The notes beneath the pieces are model-generated. The model made no database searches. It saw only the letters and a list, made by a program, of their open reading frames with translations, and was not told the DNA's origin. 28,916 nucleotides of DNA from GCA-2725625 sp964574215 (lineage in GTDB: Bacteria; Pseudomonadota; Alphaproteobacteria; Rhodospirillales; UBA2165): contig CAZNLR010000055.1 in the NCBI GenBank assembly GCA_964574215.1, forward strand, positions 1 through 28,916, read 5' to 3'. The translations under genes and the position numbers were made by a program. Position 1 is the stretch's first letter, and each line of letters begins with the position of its first letter. Positions 23,525 to 28,916 of the stretch are shown here, piece by piece.

Positions 23525-23914
23525 ATGGCCGTTTTTGTGGGCGATATTCTGAGAAATAAAGGCCTGGAGGTGATAGCGATCGATGTTGCCGCTTCGATAT
23601 CGGACGCCGCACGGCTTATGTCGCACAAGAAAATTGGATTATTGGTAGTGCTGAACGAAAATAAAAAATTCGTCGGTGTATTGTCGGAGAGGGATATCGT
23701 TCGATCCGTTGCAACGGATGCGGCAAGTATCGGCGAAAAATTCGTCGGTGACCTCCTGACCCGGAACGTTATTGCCTGTGACCCGCAAGCCAAACCCGAA
23801 GACGTATTCGAGGTGATGAAGGAGAAAGGGTTTCGCCATATGCCGGTTGTCGAAAACGGCAATGTGAGAGGCGTCATCAGCCAGACCGATCTGGCGCAGT
23901 ATGCAGCTGCCTAG
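23525..23914 (+). CDS. Two-CBS-domain protein
   Basis: A 129-residue soluble protein made only of a tandem CBS pair. CBS1 is at about 1-65 (ISDAARLMSHKKIGLLVVL, VGVLSERDIVRSVA) and CBS2 at about 70-129 (LTRNVIACDPQAKPEDVFEVM, GFRHMPVVENGNVRGVISQTDL). CBS pairs bind adenosyl compounds such as AMP, ATP or SAM and act as energy-state switches; stand-alone pairs like this are common in alphaproteobacteria. GGGAGAAAG precedes ATG 23525. It follows the FixJ-like regulator on the same strand after 99 bp with a hairpin between, so cotranscription is uncertain. It converges with the sulfatase gene. Partner unknown. Confidence 0.92.
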   Translation: MAVFVGDILRNKGLEVIAIDVAASISDAARLMSHKKIGLLVVLNENKKFVGVLSERDIVRSVATDAASIGEKFVGDLLTRNVIACDPQAKPEDVFEVMKEKGFRHMPVVENGNVRGVISQTDLAQYAAA

Positions 23915-23962
23915 AAACCGATCCGCCTAACCTATCCTAGCCTCTCCAGGGTGGGTTCGAAT

Positions 23963-25552
23963 CTACCAGACACCGATATAAACGGGGCGTTTTTCGGCTC
24001 TGGACAGCGCGTTTTCGGCTTTTAACTCTAACGGATTATCCGGCAAAGTCGTTCTAAATTTTCGCCGCCGCAAAGATTCAAACATATATTCGCGCATTTG
24101 CTTTCGAACATCTTCATATTCGGGATCTTCCCCGAGATCGTTAAATTCATGGGGATCGTTGTCCAGATCGAACAACTCGGGCCGGAAGGCTTCGTAGTGT
24201 ATATATTTCCATCGATCGGTCCGAACCATGGTTGCGCGGGCTTCACTCGCCTTAATCCCGGTTTCCTTTAAGTCAAACCGGGGTGCAAACTCGGATTCAC
24301 TGATGGTGTATTGGCGCCAGTCTTTGACATCCTCGCCGCGCAAAATCGGCAACAGAGAACAACCTTCGAGAATGTGCTCGGCGACTTCTCCGCCAGCCGC
24401 ATCGACAAAAGTCGGGACCAGATCAATTGCTTCAATCAAGCGGTCGTCTTTCATGCCGCGTGTCGCGTCGGCGGCGCTGTCCGGATCATAAACGATCATG
24501 GGTATGCGAACGCTTTCCTCGTGAAATAATTCTTTTTCGGCCATCCAATGATCGCCCAAATAGTCGCCATGGTCGCTGGTAAAGACGATCATGGTGTCGT
24601 CCATCCGTCCTGAATCTTCCAGAAACTTGATGAGCCGGCCCATATGATCGTCGATCTGTTTGATTAACCCCATATAGGCGGGGATTACGTTATTGCGCGC
24701 TTCATCCGTGGCGAAGGTTTCACAGTCTTCCCGCTGGGCACACATCTTTAGCACGGGATGACCGTTTTCCAGTTCCTTGGGATGACGGTTTACCGGCAGG
24801 ACATCGTTGTGACCGAACATGTTGTGATACGGCGCCGGCGCCATATAAGGCCAATGGGGCTTAATATAACTGAGATGCAGGCACCAGGGATCCTCACCGT
24901 TCTCGGTGATGAATTCCATGGCCCGGTTGGTCATGTAGGCGGTTTCCGAATGCTCTTCCTTGATGCGGGCCGGCAGATGGTTATTGCGGATATACCATCC
25001 CGAAAGAATTTCACCATTTGGACCTTCGGCTGAATTGGCGTAGTCGTGCCACGGGTTGTCGCCTTCATACCCCAATGACTTGAGATAATTGTTGTAGGCG
25101 AGTTCTGGCGGCGGGAAGTGCTCGTTACCCCAAAGTCCGTCATCGCGTTCGTAGGGCTCGAATCCGCATTGACTGATCAACACGCCGAGATCGGACCGTG
25201 GGTCGACGCCCAATCTTTTCATGCCTTCGATATCCGCATTCATATGGGTTTTGCCGACCAGGGCGACGCGATGGCCGAGGGGGCGGAGATAATCACCCAG
25301 CGTCAGTTCACCGGCGCGTAGAGGCACGCCGTTCCAGGTGGCGCCGTGCGTGAAATTATAACGACCGGTATAGAAGCTCATGCGCGATCCGCCGCATATG
25401 GGCGCCTGGCAAAAAGCCTGATTGAACATCATCCCGCGTTCGGCGAGGGCGTCGATATTCGGCGTTTCGAGCCTTGGATGACCGGCGCAGGAAAGATAGT
25501 CAGCGCGTAACTGGTCACACATTATGAAGAGAATATTTTTGACTTTACCCAT
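23963..25552 (-). CDS. Sulfatase-family hydrolase with variant C-G-G-S-R site
   Basis: A 529-residue member of the alkaline-phosphatase superfamily, sulfatase branch, hydrolysing a sulfate ester or a related phosphonate/phosphodiester. The metal site begins ILFIMCDQLRADYL (Asp13, Gln14). The nucleophile region APICGGSRMSFYTGR has Cys53 in C-G-G-S-R, where type I sulfatases usually have C-x-P-S-R. Cys53 would need conversion to formylglycine, and whether the maturation enzyme accepts Gly in place of Pro is open. Further conserved motifs are LVGKTHMN, LSYIKPHWPYMAP and FTSDHGDYLGDH. No signal peptide is seen, so it is cytoplasmic. It stands alone, converging with the CBS gene. Close relatives may be phosphonate monoester hydrolases or choline-sulfatase-like enzymes; substrate not known. 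Confidence 0.92.
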   Translation of the reverse strand: MGKVKNILFIMCDQLRADYLSCAGHPRLETPNIDALAERGMMFNQAFCQAPICGGSRMSFYTGRYNFTHGATWNGVPLRAGELTLGDYLRPLGHRVALVGKTHMNADIEGMKRLGVDPRSDLGVLISQCGFEPYERDDGLWGNEHFPPPELAYNNYLKSLGYEGDNPWHDYANSAEGPNGEILSGWYIRNNHLPARIKEEHSETAYMTNRAMEFITENGEDPWCLHLSYIKPHWPYMAPAPYHNMFGHNDVLPVNRHPKELENGHPVLKMCAQREDCETFATDEARNNVIPAYMGLIKQIDDHMGRLIKFLEDSGRMDDTMIVFTSDHGDYLGDHWMAEKELFHEESVRIPMIVYDPDSAADATRGMKDDRLIEAIDLVPTFVDAAGGEVAEHILEGCSLLPILRGEDVKDWRQYTISESEFAPRFDLKETGIKASEARATMVRTDRWKYIHYEAFRPELFDLDNDPHEFNDLGEDPEYEDVRKQMREYMFESLRRRKFRTTLPDNPLELKAENALSRAEKRPVYIGVW

Positions 25553-25773
25553 GCTCGACCGATTTCCATTAATTGATTGGTGAATTTCAGGCTGTCACTC
25601 CTATACAAGCAAGGCAGTGTGATCAACCCGGAAACCGGAATCTGGCAGTAAAGATTTAGTGCTCTAGCCAAGCAAGTAACGACTGCTTTAGTGAAACGCT
25701 ATCTAGCGAATCGTAGATATTCCATGGAAAATTGAATGATAATTCTTTGGAATTACCAAAATCTAAAGCTAAT

Positions 25774-26088
25774 TTAATGGCCGCTGATTTTAGCGTGCAG
25801 CGGTTTCGTTTCCTGAAACTTTGTCTTTTGTTCTTCAGATGCCTCTTTTTGGTAATTTTTCTTCCAATCGCCGTAAGGCATGCCGTAGACGGCCTCCAAG
25901 GCATCTTCATAGGTAATGCCTGCACCGCGATCTTCAGCTGCGGCAAAATACCATTTGGAAAGACAGTTACGGCAAAATCCGGCCAGGTTCATAATGTCGA
26001 TGTTTTGTGCATCGGTCCTGTTTTGAAGATGTTCAATCAGGCCGCGAAAAGCGGCGGCTTCGATTTCGGTTTTGGTCTTGTCATCCAT
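25774..26088 (-). CDS. DUF1244 family protein
   Basis: A 104-residue cytoplasmic protein matching the DUF1244 family by its core MNLAGFCRNCLSKWY (Cys39, Cys42), followed by AVYGMPYGDWKKNYQ. The family is widespread in alpha- and gammaproteobacteria as a small helical protein of unknown function; the CxxC pair suggests metal binding or redox sensitivity. The C-terminal tail is Lys- and Glu-rich. Starts at ATG 26086-26088. It is divergent from the large repeat-protein gene, with the DnaA-box cluster between them. About 220 bases separate it from the sulfatase start; nothing is seen there. Confidence 0.85.
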   Translation of the reverse strand: MDDKTKTEIEAAAFRGLIEHLQNRTDAQNIDIMNLAGFCRNCLSKWYFAAAEDRGAGITYEDALEAVYGMPYGDWKKNYQKEASEEQKTKFQETKPLHAKISGH

Positions 26089-26174
26089 TTTAAGGCCCCA
26101 GACTAGAATGAGCCCCCCTTGAAAATTAATTTAGTTCAGGGACACCGAAATGCAAAGGCGGCAATAGGAAAAAG

Positions 26175-26239
26175 TTATCTACAGATTATTCAGATTGAAA
26201 TAACACTCTATCCACAACCTATACACAAAGGTATCAACA
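26175..26239 (+). promoter_or_regulatory. Cluster of four DnaA-box-like nonamers
   Basis: Compared with TTATCCACA, the same strand carries TTATCTACA (26175-26183, one change), CTATCCACA (26208-26216, one change), CTATACACA (26219-26227, two changes) and GTATCAACA (26231-26239, two changes). The last three start 11 and 12 bases apart, close to a helical turn, and AT-rich sequence lies among them. This resembles a DnaA-bound regulatory region or part of an origin. Which of these applies cannot be decided from the window. Confidence 0.5.
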
Positions 26240-26258
26240 GGATGCGGTTTCATTGTAA

Positions 26259-26288
26259 TTGTTAGCGATTGCCCGCCTGTGGTACGAT
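26259..26288 (+). promoter_or_regulatory. Putative promoter of the repeat-protein gene
   Basis: TTGTTA (26259-26264) and TACGAT (26283-26288) are spaced by 18 bases, just downstream of the DnaA-box-like cluster. A 6-bp hairpin AACGCC/GGCGTT (26296-26313) follows in the predicted leader, then GGGAGG ahead of ATG 26338. Confidence 0.4.
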
Positions 26289-26337
26289 CCCTGGGAACGC
26301 CGGGGGTGGCGTTTTCGATTCAATTCGGGAGGTATTA

Positions 26338-28916
26338 ATGGCTTTTAATCAGCCAGATCGGCCAGATTCGGAAAATCGGTCGATAGAAGTGGTTCACGAC
26401 GCTAATACGCAGCAGCCGGATGATGCCGAGCCAGCTCCTGCGTCCGATGCAGATCATTTGCACCAAGAAGACGCCAATAGCGGCGTCCTTAGCGACCACT
26501 TCAGTAGTTTGGAAGCACCCGATTGGAATCCGCCTTTTCATGTTCGTTTCCGATTACTCAGCATTGCCGCCCTGATTGCCACCGTGGTCTGGCTGGTGGT
26601 TTCGGCGGACTATGTGTCGCAGCATCTGGGATTCGAAGAACTTGCCGCCTTGTTGCCGCACGAGATCGGCGGAATGGTTGCGGGCATCGCTGTGCCCATC
26701 GCTCTCTTATGGATCGTCGCCGCCTTTTACGAGCGCTCCAAATTGTATCAGGCCGAAGCCAGAGCATTGCGGTGGCATTTGAAACAGTTGACTTATCCGT
26801 CGGATGCCGCCGAAACCCGGGTTGCCGAAATTACCGAGGCGTTAAGAGCGCAAACTGCGGCGATGACCAAGGTTTCCGAGGATGCGGCTCAAAAGGCGGC
26901 AGCGGCGTCGGATTTGATCAAACGGCGAACCTCGGAGCTGACTGCTGCTTCTGAAGATGCCGGGCTAAAGGCCGATAGCGCCGGCGAGAAACTACGCCTA
27001 CAAGCCGACGACCTAGTATCGGCGTCTGACCGGGCCATCGCTCGGGCGCGCGAAGCTGGAAACGTCCTGCATCATCAGTCTCACGATCTGATCAACGTCT
27101 CCCAGCAGGCGTCGTCCCGGACTGAGGATATTACCAACACGTTGCAGAAAAGCGGCGAGGAACTTCTGCGCATTGCGCACGAAGCATCGAAAAACGCTCA
27201 AAATACGTCGGAATTGTTCCGCGATGAATCCGATCGCCTGGCGACCGTCTCGGTAGAGGCGGCGGCCCGGGCTGAGAAAATGGGCTCCGATCTTGCGGCG
27301 GAAACGGACGCGCTGGCCGGTGCAACTGAAATGGCCGCTCAACGGGTTGAATCTGCGACTGATAATCTGCGCGATTACGGAAAAGACATGACCCGGCGGT
27401 CCGACCAGCTTTCAAGTCAGGCGGAAGTTGTCAGCGAGATGCTGACCCACCAGTCTGAAATTCTGGCGGAAGCAATCGAAAAGTCCAAGCAGCAAACCAC
27501 TGAAATAGTCGACGCCATAAACGGTGAGGCCAATAATTTGATGACAGCGACCGATGAAACTCTGGGCAAGGTCAAGGAGTCCGGCGCGGAATTATCGGCC
27601 AGCGTCCGGGATCTGCAGTCGGCTGGTGATAAGGCGTCCGATCAGATCGATCAGACCACTCAAACGTACCGCCACTACATTGATGAATTGGACCAGTCGA
27701 CCGACAAGGCGTCGGCGCGGGCCCGCATCGTCGGAACTCAAATCCAGGAGGTGTCCGGAGAATTAGAGCGCGCCGCCGACAAGGTATTGGGGCAGGTCGA
27801 ACAGGTTGGCGACTCGCTGAAGGCTCGAACCGAAGATTTGACCAAACAGTCCGAGCGGGCTGTCAGTGATATGGAGAATTCCGGCGAGGTTCTGCAAAAA
27901 CGGGCGGATCATATGGTCCGCCTGAGTGATCTTGTTGTTCTTCGATTGGGGTCGACCATCGAAGCCTTGCAGAAACGGGCCGAAGAATTGGGCGAAACCT
28001 CGAAAACAGCAAATGCTCAGATCGACGATGTCACCACGAAATTGCATCAATCAAAATCCGAAATCAGGGAAGTGACCGATGCCAGCGTGGGTAATGTAGA
28101 CCGCGTTGCGGCGGCCTTGAGAAGGGACCTTCAGGAACTGACACAGGCGGCCGAGGGCGCCGGTGAAATCAGTGACGGTTTTGGCGTTCGCTTGGTTCAG
28201 TTGGCCACGGAATCAGACGGTGCAACGAAAAAATTGCAGCATCTGATGGAAATTATGGATGACCATATTAGAGAGTTGGCGGTTGCTTCAAATACGGCGG
28301 GCGGTGACATGGAAGCCGTCAGTCATAAAATCATACAGCAGTCCGATCTCATTAATAACGTTACCCGAACCGCTGTCGATCAAGTCGGAGAGGTGGGTAC
28401 CGCCTTGCGGGAAGAAACCAAACTGGTGGGTGAATCTTCCACAAAAGTGACGGAAAGGCTGCGATCAATCGGCATCGTTCTGGATAGACGGTCAACGGAA
28501 TTGTCGGAAGCTGCCAACGATGCGTCGGCCAAAGTCAGCAATGCCGCCGAAATGCTGCGTCAAAAATCTCTAGATTTAGCGGAAAATTCGAGTAAGGCCG
28601 TGGCCGATATCGGTATCGTGAGCGAGACCATGGAATATCGCTCCGAAGAGGTCGCTCAAGCGTCCGACCGGGCGGCCAAGCTGTTGGGACTGGTCAACGA
28701 CGCCTTGCGTCAGCAATCCAAGGATTTGAGCCGCACCACCGACAATGCTGCCGATCAAATTGAAACGGTTGGCGAAAAACTCCACCTCAGGTCGCGCGAA
28801 CTGACCGATATCACGGATGTTGCGGTGACCCGGATGGACGAGACCTGGGAAACCCTGGAAGACCGTGCCGACAAAATGCGGGTCGTTTCCAGCGATATGA
28901 TACAGCAAGTAAGCGA
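26338..28916 (+). CDS. Membrane-anchored giant 25-residue-repeat coiled-coil protein (partial)
   Basis: At least 859 residues; the frame is open to the right edge. The start ATG 26338 has a very good ribosome site (GGGAGG). Residues 1-68 are acidic and disordered. Two membrane helices follow (about 72-90, SIAALIATVVWLVVSA, and 112-130, MVAGIAVPIALLWIVAAF) with a short loop, so both ends should lie on the same side. From residue 146 to the edge the protein is one unbroken series of 25-residue helical units, rich in Ala, Ser, Glu, Asp and Thr, consensus about xRSxELxxxSDxAxxxxxxVxExLx. No enzymatic motif is visible. Automated methods may label such sequences as apolipoprotein-like or methyl-accepting-like, but the spacing fits neither. 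A role as a long membrane-tethered rod or scaffold is inferred. No closely following gene is visible. Confidence 0.9.
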   Translation, partial: MAFNQPDRPDSENRSIEVVHDANTQQPDDAEPAPASDADHLHQEDANSGVLSDHFSSLEAPDWNPPFHVRFRLLSIAALIATVVWLVVSADYVSQHLGFEELAALLPHEIGGMVAGIAVPIALLWIVAAFYERSKLYQAEARALRWHLKQLTYPSDAAETRVAEITEALRAQTAAMTKVSEDAAQKAAAASDLIKRRTSELTAASEDAGLKADSAGEKLRLQADDLVSASDRAIARAREAGNVLHHQSHDLINVSQQASSRTEDITNTLQKSGEELLRIAHEASKNAQNTSELFRDESDRLATVSVEAAARAEKMGSDLAAETDALAGATEMAAQRVESATDNLRDYGKDMTRRSDQLSSQAEVVSEMLTHQSEILAEAIEKSKQQTTEIVDAINGEANNLMTATDETLGKVKESGAELSASVRDLQSAGDKASDQIDQTTQTYRHYIDELDQSTDKASARARIVGTQIQEVSGELERAADKVLGQVEQVGDSLKARTEDLTKQSERAVSDMENSGEVLQKRADHMVRLSDLVVLRLGSTIEALQKRAEELGETSKTANAQIDDVTTKLHQSKSEIREVTDASVGNVDRVAAALRRDLQELTQAAEGAGEISDGFGVRLVQLATESDGATKKLQHLMEIMDDHIRELAVASNTAGGDMEAVSHKIIQQSDLINNVTRTAVDQVGEVGTALREETKLVGESSTKVTERLRSIGIVLDRRSTELSEAANDASAKVSNAAEMLRQKSLDLAENSSKAVADIGIVSETMEYRSEEVAQASDRAAKLLGLVNDALRQQSKDLSRTTDNAADQIETVGEKLHLRSRELTDITDVAVTRMDETWETLEDRADKMRVVSSDMIQQVS
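26773..28916 (+). repeat. Array of 25-codon (75-bp) diverged tandem repeats
   Basis: Reading the protein from Trp146 in steps of 25 keeps the pattern in register for 28 units plus 18 residues of a 29th. In most units position 6 is Leu/Met/Ile/Val, position 10 Ser/Thr/Ala, position 13 Ala or another small or aliphatic residue, and position 24 Leu/Ile or another aliphatic. Only unit 20 (QLATESDGATKK...) is shorter, lacking the first four positions. Examples in register: QKSLDLAENSSK, YRSEEVAQASDR, QQSKDLSRTTDN, LRSRELTDITDV. The DNA copies are too diverged to recombine easily. Confidence 0.88.

Noticed and set aside
23944..23968. T-arm-like GGGTTCGAATC near the sulfatase stop
   Set aside because: The stem does not form a 5-bp/7-base T arm, no cloverleaf surrounds it, and part of it is the sulfatase 3' end.
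26296..26313. Hairpin AACGCC/GGCGTT as a terminator
   Set aside because: It lies between the putative promoter and the ribosome site of the repeat-protein gene, with only a short T run; a leader hairpin is as likely.
1..28916. CRISPR array or insertion sequence
   Set aside because: No short regularly spaced identical repeats and no transposase pattern were seen; the only array is the diverged 75-bp coding repeat at the right end.

Overview
The window looks like a chromosomal segment of a free-living, probably marine alphaproteobacterium, most likely from the Rhodospirillales or a neighbouring order. This is inferred from gene content: a uvrA, ssb, gyrA, coaD core neighbourhood, a FixJ-type response regulator, a TRAP transporter, a DUF1244 protein, and a receiver-like protein of a type common in that group. 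No species can be named from the sequence alone.

Layout. Positions 1-9380 hold the housekeeping block: the N-terminal part of uvrA (minus), an extracellular solute-binding protein, an MFS transporter, ssb, an alpha/beta hydrolase, a second MFS transporter (minus), gyrA and coaD. uvrA/ssb and gyrA/coaD are often close neighbours in alphaproteobacteria; here transport and hydrolase genes are interleaved. Next comes tRNA-Lys(UUU) at 9503-9578.

Positions 9530-13117 are accessory. The 3' 50 bases of the tRNA are repeated exactly at 11771-11820 and again, decayed, at about 13070-13117. I read this as two tandem integration events at one tRNA. The first, about 2.2 kb, keeps only the C-terminal end of a tyrosine recombinase and carries two AT-rich genes: a trypsin-like serine protease with an intact H-D-S triad and a protein with a HEPN-like R-x5-H motif. 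The pair is a candidate, undescribed defence or toxin module. The second carries a receiver-like protein that has lost its phosphoacceptor residues.

Positions 13196-26088 return to ordinary chromosomal genes: a small unknown protein, an MscS channel, a complete TRAP transporter (P-Q-M order), an amidohydrolase coupled to a GFA-family zinc protein, a PAS/HAMP histidine kinase coupled to a BON-domain periplasmic protein, a divergent FixJ-like regulator (likely the kinase's partner), a two-CBS protein, a sulfatase with a variant active-site motif, and a DUF1244 protein.

The right end (26089-28916) has a cluster of four DnaA-box-like nonamers upstream of a large gene running off the window. That gene encodes a two-helix membrane anchor followed by at least 28 tandem copies of a 25-residue helical repeat, with a single 4-residue slip. 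The repeat array, the DnaA-box cluster and the tRNA-Lys island pair are the most interesting items here.
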